Positions 24,401-30,859 of a stretch of DNA of 35,437 nucleotides are shown piece after piece (position 1 is the stretch's first letter; every line of letters starts with the position of its first letter). Source of the DNA: Erythrobacter sp. (GTDB lineage Bacteria; Pseudomonadota; Alphaproteobacteria; Sphingomonadales; Sphingomonadaceae); assembly GCF_023653175.1 (NCBI RefSeq), contig NZ_JAMNXL010000016.1:1-35437 (forward strand). Reading direction: 5' to 3'. Both the position numbers and the translations under genes were made by a program. The notes beneath the pieces were generated by a model. That model was not told the DNA's origin and did not search any database. It saw nothing but the letters and a program-made list of their open reading frames with translations.

Positions 24401-27400
24401 GGCAGACGCTCGGCGATGCAGTCGCCTGGTTCGATGAGAATGGCGATCTGCGGCATGTTGCAAGCAGGATCGAGGATCCTGACAACGTAGCCAGCAGAGC
24501 AGGAACGTTGGTGGTTGAACGCGAAGCACTGTCAGAGCAGATTTCGCAGACGCTCGCCCCGCTCGGCCTTTCTCCGCAGGTCACCTTTGGCCTTGCTGAA
24601 CTCAGCCAGGTTCCGCTCGGGGACCTCACATATCGTCTTGCCGAGTGGAGCACATCCGGGGAAGAGCTTTATCAATGGGTTGCCTATCGCGATCGCGCTG
24701 CACGTGGCCGCGAGCTCGGATGCAGTGAGGTTGTCGCCCGGCTCGAGGATGGCCGGCTCGAACCACAGGAAACGCTGGCTGCCTTTGAAATGGCCTATTT
24801 TGAGGCGCTTTATGCCGACATGGTAGACCGTGATCCCGAGCTGGGGCGGTTTGATGGCCACCAGCACGGGCGCCTAGCACGCAATTTTGCCGATATGGAC
24901 CTGCAGCGCATTTCCGTCGCCAGCTACGAGGTCGCCCGCAAGCATCATGAAGCAGTCCCAGCGCGTGATGGCGGCTCGGTCGGCCCGCTTGGTGTCCTCA
25001 GATCGGAAATGAACAGGAAGCGTGGCCATATGCCCATCAGGAAGCTGATGGAGCGAGCGGCTCCGGCCATTCAGGCACTGAAGCCAGTCTTCATGATGAG
25101 CCCGCTCTCTGTCGCCCAGTTCCTGACCCCCGGCGTGTTCGACTTCGACCTTCTGGTGATGGACGAGGCCAGCCAGATCCAGCCGGTTGATGCGCTCGGG
25201 GCCGTGGCGCGGGCAAAACAAGTGGTTGTGGTTGGTGACCCCAAACAGCTTCCGCCTACCGCATTTTTCTCGAAGCTCACGAGCGGCGGTGACGAGGATG
25301 AGGATGACGACGGCGCTGGACGGGTTGCCGATATCGAAAGCATTCTGGGGCTGTTCACCGCCCGGGGTCTGCCAACGCGGATGTTGCGCTGGCATTACCG
25401 CAGCAAGCACCAATCGCTCATAGCCGTGAGCAACAGGCAGTTTTACGAGAACAAACTGTTCATCGTCCCAAGCCCCTACACCGCTGAAGCGGGAATGGGT
25501 TTGCGCTTCCATCATGTCCGGGATGGTCTGTTCGATGCAGGCGGCACAAGAACAAATCAGGTCGAGGCACGTATCGTCGCCAAGGCGATCGTCGAGCACG
25601 CAAAAGCCAATCCACATCTGTCGCTGGGTGTGGCAGCATTCTCTGCAGCGCAGCGCCGCGCCATCCTCGACCAATTGGAATTGCTCCGCCGGAGCCTGCC
25701 GGGCGAGGTGGAAGCGTTTTTCCAGGCCCACCCGGCCGAACCCTTCTTCGTCAAGAACCTTGAAAACGTTCAAGGCGACGAGCGCGATGTGATCTTCATC
25801 TCGGTGGGTTACGGCCCGACGACGCCGGGCGGCCGGGTGCCGATGCGATTTGGTCCGCTTGGGACAGACGGCGGCGAACGGCGCCTCAACGTGCTGATCA
25901 GCCGTGCCAAGCAACGCTGTGAAGTTTTCGCCTCAATGACCGATGAGGACATTGATCCCGATTTTGCCCAGTCCCGAAAGGGCGTTTTTGCGTTCCGGAT
26001 GTTCCTGCACTTCGCCCGCACGGGCCGGATGACATTGGCCGAAAGCACGGGACGCGATCACGATAGTGTGTTCGAGGAGCAGGTCGCAAAGGGGCTGCAG
26101 CAGCGGGGTTATCAGGTTCATCGTCAGGTGGGGCTCGCGGGCTTTTTCATCGATCTCGCGGTTGCCGACGCCGATCACCCCGGACGTTACCTGATCGGAA
26201 TCGAGTGCGACGGGGCCGCCTATCATGACTCACGTTCCGCCCGTGATCGTGACAGACTTCGCCAGTCAGTTCTGGAGAGCCATGGTTGGACTATTGCCCG
26301 GGTATGGAGCACGGACTGGCTTCAGCGTCCTGGCCAGGAGATCGAGCGTCTCGTCGCGCTGATTGAGTCCGCGAAGAACGAAGCTGCGAATTCTGGCGGG
26401 CGTGTAGGAAATGCTGTGCCCTATGAGATCGTAACGATCGAACGTGACGATGTGACCGAAATTGGGATCGAAGCTGCCTCTTTTGGAGCTGCTTCGTCCG
26501 CCTATGTTGAAGCCGACACGGCAGTGCCCGGACATTTTTCCTGCGATCTGCACGAGGCACCTCGTGGCATTCTGGCTGCGATCGCTGAGGAGGTCGTTGC
26601 AATCGAGGGACCGGTTCATCTCGACGAGATTGTCGCGAGGATCCGCGCTGCCTGGGGCCTGAAGCGAGCAGGAGCCAGAATCCAGCAGGCCGTTGCCGCA
26701 GCTGTCGACATTCCGGTCCAATCCGGCCGTCTGGAGAGGAAGGGCGACTTCATCACCGTGCCAGGCCGGATTGCTTCGGTTCGTGACAGGTCAGAGGTGA
26801 GTTCAACCACACTGCGGAAGCCTGAAATGTTGCCGCCCGAGGAGATCGAGCGCGCGATCCTTGACGTCGTGGCGGCGAATTATGGAGCGACCGACGAACA
26901 AGTTGCACTGTCGGTATCGCGGCTGCTGGGCTTCAAGGCCACCAGTAGCCAGCTCCGCACGATCATTGACGAGGTGGTGGCAGGTTCTCTTGCAAAGGAG
27001 TGGCTTGTCCGCCGGGATGGCCTTCTGATCATTGGTGACGAGGCACCTGCGGTTAGCCCTCGCCCGGTTGAACCGCCGCCACTGGCCCGGTTGATCGAGG
27101 AAGGCGAGCATGAGCGGCTCGAGTTCAAGGAGACCCTGCGCTGGGACGTCAAGCAGGATCAGCCCAACAAGAAGCTCGAGGACATTGTCGTCAAGACGAT
27201 CGCCGGCTTTTCCAACCGGTCGGGCGGCACTCTGCTCATCGGGGTCACCGATTTCGGTGAGGTAGCGGGCCTTGCCCGGGATTATGAATGCCTAGGCGGC
27301 AACCGGGACAAATTCGAGTTACACCTGACGAACTTAATCGGCAATCATTTCGGCCAAGCTGCACGTGCCTCCCGGATCAAGATATCCTTTCCTCGGTACC

Positions 27401-27573
27401 AAGACGTCGAAGTCTGCCGGATCGATGTCGAGGAGGCGCGAAATGCCACGTTTGTTTCCGTCGCCGACCGCAATGGCAACCTTGCAGAGCGCTTTTTCGT
27501 CCGTTCCGGCAACTCAACACAGGAGCTCTCGCCGAGCGAGACTGCCAGATACATTCGGGAGCATTACGGCTAG
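21460..27573 (+). CDS. DUF4011/SF1 helicase/Vsr-like nuclease/DUF3320 protein with C-terminal AlbA_2 domain
   Basis: 2037-residue cytoplasmic protein, probably an anti-phage defence factor. In order: a DUF4011-type N-terminus (ARTELLDLSARNRLLNMP); Walker A GPPGTGKSQT (about 350); about 880 helical residues; Walker B VMDEASQIQP (about 1233), GDPKQLPPT, WHYRSKHQ, VQGDERDVIF and NVLISRAKQR, the set of SF1 Upf1-like helicases; a Vsr/DUF559-like nuclease (1537-1637) with FFIDLAV and IECDGAAYH supplying the D and ExD residues; a DUF3320/winged-helix region (1650-1855); and from 1875 an AlbA_2/Schlafen-type domain (ERLEFKETL, GGTLLIGVTD). DUF4011-helicase-Vsr proteins (named Hhe) are known single-gene defence systems; the AlbA_2 tail is extra. 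AGGGAG precedes the chosen ATG by 7 nt; the ATG at 21436 is an alternative. Confidence 0.92.
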   Translation: MATDPIRTDGDAATSVFNGDLPVRDKLERARTELLDLSARNRLLNMPRSAKGAKSVAIVDELSVEVFRLLAVEGRPFTFLPGRADGAEKDQEQEDESAGEKIAGLDQPEDDATDERGVAQRHSDTKLQTRLTPSGLQKRLLELYFDARTLEEEQGVNILYLALGALKWIDPQNAANIRYAPLILVPVALERGNAAEKFKLRVRQEEYASNLSLEAFLDRVHGIKLPAFEADDGFDPVAYFREVGDAVSSKTGWEVLPNEIVLGFFSFAKFLMYRDLDPDTWPKGRSLLDRDLVLGLLQDGFEGGDDMIPEDANIDRHIAPADMMHIVDSDGSQALAVHEVRRGRNMVIQGPPGTGKSQTIANIIASAIGDGKRVLFVAEKMAALEVVKRRLDATGVGDACLELHSNKANKRAVLEELRRTWELGPPKRNDVGSLYARLTEARDALNSHAARMHEPHPIASLTPFQAIGQLSRLKLDGVRPNDIALGAPASWSKDEFEERRNVVSELVEKVEIVGTPSAHPWRGVSLTSILPNDADRLISRFSDQAERLRLICEEAGNIASALERSAPEALADLDSLVEISARIAQAPAVGSAALAAACWDNKQPIIEIVAIGRLLHALRADIADVLAEGGWERDPVSVIDALAPLPEAMDAASLALFTQLSEALPSLISEVERLANAIGRETPETLDQVRDLVAVAEKVASAPDADPEAFAADLWNTGVERAAELARAVSDLEKARDRIGDGLTEAAWDLDLAQARATLASHGAGFFRFLNSDWRQASRLVRSVLANPRASLEETLGLLDALGKGRKAIAKITAADEFGAQAFGSHWRGEASSSAPMAALVEWMRSLGALGAEPRLIASRKPNRDDVSDRVAVTSRLAERMDGLLRSAWASFSADVPQQLAGVAGPSSASLSLLLDFARQLDKARQGAGAILNAMPETIGSLRQTLEKLADAQKASAGLESADELGALAFGSLWRGAGSDWQTLGDAVAWFDENGDLRHVASRIEDPDNVASRAGTLVVEREALSEQISQTLAPLGLSPQVTFGLAELSQVPLGDLTYRLAEWSTSGEELYQWVAYRDRAARGRELGCSEVVARLEDGRLEPQETLAAFEMAYFEALYADMVDRDPELGRFDGHQHGRLARNFADMDLQRISVASYEVARKHHEAVPARDGGSVGPLGVLRSEMNRKRGHMPIRKLMERAAPAIQALKPVFMMSPLSVAQFLTPGVFDFDLLVMDEASQIQPVDALGAVARAKQVVVVGDPKQLPPTAFFSKLTSGGDEDEDDDGAGRVADIESILGLFTARGLPTRMLRWHYRSKHQSLIAVSNRQFYENKLFIVPSPYTAEAGMGLRFHHVRDGLFDAGGTRTNQVEARIVAKAIVEHAKANPHLSLGVAAFSAAQRRAILDQLELLRRSLPGEVEAFFQAHPAEPFFVKNLENVQGDERDVIFISVGYGPTTPGGRVPMRFGPLGTDGGERRLNVLISRAKQRCEVFASMTDEDIDPDFAQSRKGVFAFRMFLHFARTGRMTLAESTGRDHDSVFEEQVAKGLQQRGYQVHRQVGLAGFFIDLAVADADHPGRYLIGIECDGAAYHDSRSARDRDRLRQSVLESHGWTIARVWSTDWLQRPGQEIERLVALIESAKNEAANSGGRVGNAVPYEIVTIERDDVTEIGIEAASFGAASSAYVEADTAVPGHFSCDLHEAPRGILAAIAEEVVAIEGPVHLDEIVARIRAAWGLKRAGARIQQAVAAAVDIPVQSGRLERKGDFITVPGRIASVRDRSEVSSTTLRKPEMLPPEEIERAILDVVAANYGATDEQVALSVSRLLGFKATSSQLRTIIDEVVAGSLAKEWLVRRDGLLIIGDEAPAVSPRPVEPPPLARLIEEGEHERLEFKETLRWDVKQDQPNKKLEDIVVKTIAGFSNRSGGTLLIGVTDFGEVAGLARDYECLGGNRDKFELHLTNLIGNHFGQAARASRIKISFPRYQDVEVCRIDVEEARNATFVSVADRNGNLAERFFVRSGNSTQELSPSETARYIREHYG

Positions 27574-27645
27574 GTCGGGAGATACGTGGATCGAGGGCGC
27601 TCTGCTTACTGTAGTGTCCGCAGTCCATGCCCGATGTGCAAAGCA

Positions 27646-27671
27646 TGGTGCAATTGCGCCATAATACCGCC
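27646..27671. promoter_or_regulatory. Second copy of the HTH operator, orphan
   Basis: These 26 bases match the reverse complement of 19299-19324 at 25 positions, including the dyad GGTGCAATTGCGCC (27647-27660). The match stops abruptly where the att-like arm motif begins at 27676. No gene follows in either direction, so it looks like a regulatory region cut off by recombination, or a regulator site near the element end. Confidence 0.4.
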
Positions 27672-27675
27672 CTTT

Positions 27676-28190
27676 GGGGGTATCACGAGCAAGTTGAACC
27701 GTTCAGCGATACCCCCCAAAATACCCCCACACATTCGTGCAAAGTTCGATTTTCGGATCGGGAGCCGTTAACCCAACTACTTCGAAAATGTGCAATTTCA
27801 GTGAGTAAGCACCGATACTTAAAGCGGAAACTCAAAGCCGTTCGAGTCCCACTTTGCAAATTTTTATCGTTTATTTTCAGTATTTTATTTCTCTGGTAGC
27901 GGAGGAGAGACATTGAGATAACATCCAAGCAATTGATTTAGATCGAGACCTCAGGCTGCCACCTTCATGATACCCCCATCGATACCCCCACTTTTAGCAA
28001 TGCGGCATCGTGACGAATTGACGAGACGAACGGTCAACTGCGGACCACCAGCAGTTCATTTGATCGCCTCCGAAGCCGCAGTTGGACGGTTTGCCGAATG
28101 GCGGGTTCCAGGCGGCTGATGCGTGAAGCTGCAGGCCGATAATCCACTCGGCATCGCGCGTTCGCGCACCAGAGCCGGTCTTTCGTCGCC
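27676..28190 (+). repeat. att-like direct repeat, left copy
   Basis: It is homologous to 34077-34600 with a constant offset of 6400 from 27721. Bases 27721-27900 match the other copy at 168 of 180 positions; similarity falls to roughly two-thirds further right. Arm-type motifs GGGGGTATC (27676-27684), GATACCCCC (27708-27716) and ATACCCCC (27721-27728) lie left of the core, and two more GATACCCCC at 27969-27977 and 27981-27989 lie right of it. The centre is AT-rich. Short repeats on both sides of a conserved core are the layout of tyrosine-integrase attachment sites. With 27574-28305 otherwise gene-free, this is the main content of that gap. Confidence 0.7.
27835..27882 (+). repeat. Attachment-core candidate, left
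   Basis: These 48 bases are identical to 34235-34282, the longest uninterrupted match between the two copies. They begin AAGCCGTTCGAGTCCCAC, which has the GTTCGAGTCCC of a tRNA T-loop, and run into an AT-rich stretch. No cloverleaf can be folded around it, so it is at most the copied 3' end of a tRNA target. Confidence 0.55.
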
Positions 28191-28305
28191 GAGAAAACAA
28201 CCGCCTAGCCGCTCAAGAAGCCGCGATGCTGCTTTTGGGACCGCGATTGGACGCAGCCCTTGAACGATGATGATGGGTGGAATGCAGCGCGGCGGCTTTC
28301 GGCAC

Positions 28306-29064
28306 CTAAACGGCCAATCTCGCCGACATCCACAATGCCATCGCGACCATCATCACGTTCTCGGTCAGAGAAATTAAGCCGAGCGGCACGTTGCTGTCAC
28401 CGCCGACGCAGGCGCACTTCAGCTCGCGCCGGTCAATGTAGACCGCCTTGAAGACCGATACGGCACCGACCGTCCCGATGAACAACGCCACCGGGATCGA
28501 CAGCCAGTGAAGTGCACCGGCCACCATCAGCACCCCCGCAAGGCCTTCGGCATAGGGATAGATCGTCCCGTAAGGCACCCAGCGCTGCGCGAGCAGATCG
28601 TAATTCAGGAACATGGTCGCAAACTTGTCGACATTCTGAAGCTTGAGCAGCGCAAGCACACACATGCTGAAGGCAATGAACCATTCGGCCACCCGGATGC
28701 TGAGCATGGTGCCGTCCACCGCATAGCCCGCCGCCATCGCCATCACCGCAGTCATGAAGAAAAGGGCGATGACCGGGCGGTAGGACGTCGCGTGGGCATC
28801 CGCAACCTTGAGGCCGAGGAAGCGGCGCAGATCATCATGCCCCCCGACCCGATGCCCGCCGATGAAGGTCTGCGGGGTGGTGGCGACACCATGCTCGGCC
28901 TTGAAGGCGTCCACTTCGGCGCGGGTTGTCAGGTGCCGGTCGCGCACGGTGTAGCCGCGGGATTTAAGCAGGTGCTTGGCCTTCAAGCCATAGGGGCAGA
29001 CGTGATCGGGCATCACCATGCGATACAGCTCGGCCGTCGCGGGCGCAGAATGGGACATCAGCAC
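28306..29064 (-). CDS. Glutaredoxin-MauE fusion membrane protein
   Basis: 252 residues from a GTG start. The N-terminal part is a glutaredoxin (YRMVMPDHVCPYGLKAK with a single active-site Cys, CPYG; TTPQTFIGG; VGGHDDLRRFLG). The C-terminal part has four hydrophobic segments of the MauE/DoxX redox-membrane family, with the Cys pair in LKCACVGGDSN. It likely passes reducing equivalents or maintains thiols at the membrane under metal stress; the electron partner is unknown. Start choice: the frame is open to 29130, but that lies upstream of the MerR-type promoter, and the ATG at 29097 would leave almost no leader. GTG at 29064 has AAAGGAAA six bases upstream; ATG 29058 is an alternative. It is divergent from the CueR-like gene. 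Confidence 0.84.
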   Translation of the reverse strand: MLMSHSAPATAELYRMVMPDHVCPYGLKAKHLLKSRGYTVRDRHLTTRAEVDAFKAEHGVATTPQTFIGGHRVGGHDDLRRFLGLKVADAHATSYRPVIALFFMTAVMAMAAGYAVDGTMLSIRVAEWFIAFSMCVLALLKLQNVDKFATMFLNYDLLAQRWVPYGTIYPYAEGLAGVLMVAGALHWLSIPVALFIGTVGAVSVFKAVYIDRRELKCACVGGDSNVPLGLISLTENVMMVAMALWMSARLAV

Positions 29065-29099
29065 TGCCGATTTCCTTTGAATCGTTTGCAATGCCATCG

Positions 29100-29130
29100 C
29101 TATAAATTCCGTACCATGGTACGGAATCAA
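29100..29130 (-). promoter_or_regulatory. MerR/CueR-type promoter with 22-bp palindromic operator
   Basis: A perfect 22-bp palindrome (half-site ATTCCGTACCA and its mirror, 29106-29127) lies between a -35 TTGATT (29125-29130 on the minus strand) and a -10 TTATAG (29100-29105), with a 19-bp spacer. The overlong spacer containing a dyad is the hallmark of promoters twisted open by MerR-family activators. It reads towards the glutaredoxin-MauE gene and sits 12 bases before the regulator's own ATG. Confidence 0.72.
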
Positions 29131-29138
29131 GTGAGTTT

Positions 29139-29546
29139 ATGAAAATTGGTGACCTGGCCCGCGCGGGCGGCGTGAATGTCGAGACGGTCCGATACTACCA
29201 GCGGCGCCGGCTGCTGGCAGAGCCGCCGCGCGGTGATGGACCGCGCCGTTATGGCCGCGACGATCTCGAGCGGCTGCGCTCGATTCGGGCGGCGCAGACC
29301 GCCGGGTTCACGCTCGACGAGATAGCCACGTTGCTCGCCCTCGACAGCGCAGACCGGTCCGCGGCTCAGGCCTTGGCCCAGTGCCGCATTGACGCGCTCG
29401 ACGCCAAGATCGCCACCTTGCAGACCATGCGCAGCGCGCTCCTTCGCCTTGCGCAAGCCTGCGCGGCGGGCGAAACGGGGCCGTGCCCGATCATCGCCGC
29501 CTTCAACCCTGAAACGGCGGGGACATTGATTCAGGCAGGCCGGTAA
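29139..29546 (+). CDS. cueR: CueR-like MerR-family copper regulator
   Basis: 135-residue MerR-family activator. The N-terminal winged helix (MKIGDLARAGGVNVETVRYYQRR, RRYGRDDLERLRSI) is followed by a dimerisation helix and a metal loop with Cys108 and Cys116 in the arrangement C-x7-C-P-I-I, the same as CueR (C112/C120). The residue at the start of the dimer helix is Ser (DSAD), as in sensors of monovalent Cu/Ag/Au, not the Cys of Hg/Zn sensors. So it probably senses Cu(I). The operator palindrome is immediately upstream, and the target is the divergent glutaredoxin-MauE gene and perhaps itself. An additional Cys82 is unexplained. Confidence 0.88.
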   Translation: MKIGDLARAGGVNVETVRYYQRRRLLAEPPRGDGPRRYGRDDLERLRSIRAAQTAGFTLDEIATLLALDSADRSAAQALAQCRIDALDAKIATLQTMRSALLRLAQACAAGETGPCPIIAAFNPETAGTLIQAGR

Positions 29547-29571
29547 GGGGTTTTCCGCGCGCCCGCGTATA
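29547..29571 (+). promoter_or_regulatory. Candidate ECF promoter upstream of cnrY-like gene
   Basis: GGGG (29547-29550), 14 bases, then GCGTATA (29565-29571), followed by a 22-base leader with AGGAGAA before the cnrY-like ATG. The identical two-part motif with identical spacing stands before copA. A promoter recognised by the ECF sigma encoded in this operon is the natural reading, giving autoregulation. Confidence 0.42.
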
Positions 29572-29593
29572 TGCGGTGGGCAGGAGAAGTATA

Positions 29594-29851
29594 ATGGACC
29601 TCGATAGCAATCTTGCGCGGCTGGCTGGCGCACCGGTGCCCGATCTTTCCGCGATCGACGGGGCCGCGCTTGCCGTGCGGGCGCGGGCCGAGGCGCGGCA
29701 GGCGCGCGGCACGCTGGCCGCGGCGATGGCGGCTGCGTTGGGGATCGGAATCGTGGGCGGCATGCAGTCCCCGGCGCAGGCCGAAGCGCCGATGGCAGCC
29801 TTTGGCCCGGAACTCTCGCTCACCCCCTTGATCGCGCTGGGGCGGGAATGA
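29594..29851 (+). CDS. CnrY-like membrane anti-sigma factor (small)
   Basis: 85 residues. A cytoplasmic N-terminus (MDLDSNLARLAGAPVPDLSAI, then acidic/Ala-rich helix) is followed by one membrane segment (LAAAMAAALGIGIVGGM) and a short periplasmic tail. It is the first gene of a three-gene set with ATGA/GTGA overlaps whose other members are a CnrX-like sensor and an ECF sigma, the order of cnrY-cnrX-cnrH in Cupriavidus metal resistance. By that position and topology it should tether and inhibit the sigma factor. Sequence similarity to CnrY itself is weak by eye. ATG has AGGAGAA 7 nt upstream; a frame from 29576 is less likely. Confidence 0.68.
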   Translation: MDLDSNLARLAGAPVPDLSAIDGAALAVRARAEARQARGTLAAAMAAALGIGIVGGMQSPAQAEAPMAAFGPELSLTPLIALGRE

Positions 29852-30285
29852 CCGGCCGCCGGATTGCCATCCTCGCCGCTCTGGTGATCGCGCTGGCGCT
29901 GGTGGGCGTCTGGCTGGGACGCCTGATCCAGCCCACCCCGCACCACAGCGGGGCAGAGCTGCATGCGTTGATGCATGACAGGCTCGAACTCGATGACGCG
30001 CAGGAACGCGCGCTCGCCGCGCTGGAGCGCGATTTTGCGGCGAAGCGCGCTGAGCTCGAAGCGCGGCTGAAGGCCGACAACACCCGGCTGGCCGAGGCGA
30101 TCGCCGCCGAACACCAGTATGGCCCACGTGTTTCGGCTGCGGTCGATGCCACCCACATGGCCATGGGCGAGCTCCAGAAGGCGACGCTCGAACATGTTTT
30201 TGCGATGCGCGCTATCCTGCGTCCCGAACAGCAGGCCAAGTTTGATGCGGCAATCGCCGAAAGCCTCGCCCAAACCGGCAAGTGA
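29848..30285 (+). CDS. CnrX-like periplasmic metal sensor
   Basis: 145 residues. An N-terminal membrane anchor (IAILAALVIALALVGVWLG) is followed by a helical hairpin domain of the heavy-metal-resistance/CnrX type. His39, His43, Glu60, His116 and Met120 fall in the same pattern as the known metal ligands of CnrX (H42, H46, E63, H119, M123), all shifted by exactly three. This argues for a true metal site and sensor role: metal binding would signal through the CnrY-like protein to release the sigma factor. CnrX responds to Co/Ni; the metal here is uncertain because the neighbours are copper genes. It overlaps both adjacent genes. Confidence 0.84.
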   Translation: MTGRRIAILAALVIALALVGVWLGRLIQPTPHHSGAELHALMHDRLELDDAQERALAALERDFAAKRAELEARLKADNTRLAEAIAAEHQYGPRVSAAVDATHMAMGELQKATLEHVFAMRAILRPEQQAKFDAAIAESLAQTGK

Positions 30286-30836
30286 ATAGCGACGATCCGG
30301 ATGCAGCGCTGGTGCGCGGGGCGCTGGCGGGGGAGCAACAGGCGGCGCGCCAGCTGGTCGAACGGCACCGCGAGGCAGTCTATCGCCTCACCCGCAGCGC
30401 GACGGGCGATGCGGATGAGGCTTTCGACGTCACGCAGGACACCTTCGTTGCCGCGTTTGCCGCGCTCCATCGCTACGATCCGGCGCGGCCGTTCAGAGGA
30501 TGGATCGCCGCGATTGCGCTGAACAAGTGCCGCGACCATGCGCGCCGCCGCGCCGTGCGCCGCTTTCTCGGGATGCCCATGCCCGATAATGCTGCCGACT
30601 GGATTGCCGAAGACGCGCCGTCGACCGAAGCAATCGCCGCCGACCGCGCCGCACTGGCCGCCACCGCCCGCGCCATCGCCGCGCTGCCGGCGAGCCTCAA
30701 GGATGTGCTGATTCTGCGCACCATCGAGGGGCTGAGCCAGGAGGAGACCGCCACCGCGCTCGGCATCAGCGGCAAGGCCGTCGAGACACGGCTCTACCGC
30801 GCACGGCAGAAACTGGGACAGGCCGTGAGGGGATAA
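30282..30836 (+). CDS. ECF sigma factor (CnrH-like position)
   Basis: 184-residue RNA polymerase sigma factor of the extracytoplasmic function type. Sigma region 2 is seen in LVERHREAVYRLTRSATGD, the DEAFDVTQDTFVAAFAAL helix and FRGWIAAIALNKCRDHARRR. Region 4 is PASLKDVLILRTIEGLSQEETATALGISGKAVETRLYRARQKL. It starts with GTG inside the stop of the CnrX-like gene. In CnrYXH systems the sigma is freed when the sensor binds metal. It is followed after 23 bases by copA, with a matching promoter-like motif at its end and in front of the cnrY-like gene. Confidence 0.92.
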   Translation: MNSDDPDAALVRGALAGEQQAARQLVERHREAVYRLTRSATGDADEAFDVTQDTFVAAFAALHRYDPARPFRGWIAAIALNKCRDHARRRAVRRFLGMPMPDNAADWIAEDAPSTEAIAADRAALAATARAIAALPASLKDVLILRTIEGLSQEETATALGISGKAVETRLYRARQKLGQAVRG

Positions 30837-30853
30837 GCGTCGCCGCGCGTATA
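30829..30853 (+). promoter_or_regulatory. Candidate ECF promoter upstream of copA
   Basis: GGGG (30829-30832), 14 bases, then GCGTATA (30847-30853): the same two-part motif and spacing as at 29547-29571. Only six bases separate GCGTATA from the copA ATG, so transcription from here would yield a leaderless or nearly leaderless copA mRNA. The first half lies in the final codons of the sigma gene. Confidence 0.42.
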
Positions 30854-30859
30854 GGGGGC

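Noticed and set aside
27760..27865. Possible tRNA gene around GTTCGAGTCCC
   Set aside because: The bases flanking the T-loop-like sequence do not pair into a T-stem, and no acceptor, D or anticodon arms can be folded. Both copies share this lack.
27627..27899. Plus-strand 90-codon frame across the att-like arm and core
   Set aside because: It runs through inverted arm motifs and AT-rich core; the other copy does not keep the frame.
27994..28200. 68-codon minus-strand frame in the left repeat
   Set aside because: The homologous DNA in the right repeat carries an indel and stops, so the conservation is at the DNA level, not the protein level.
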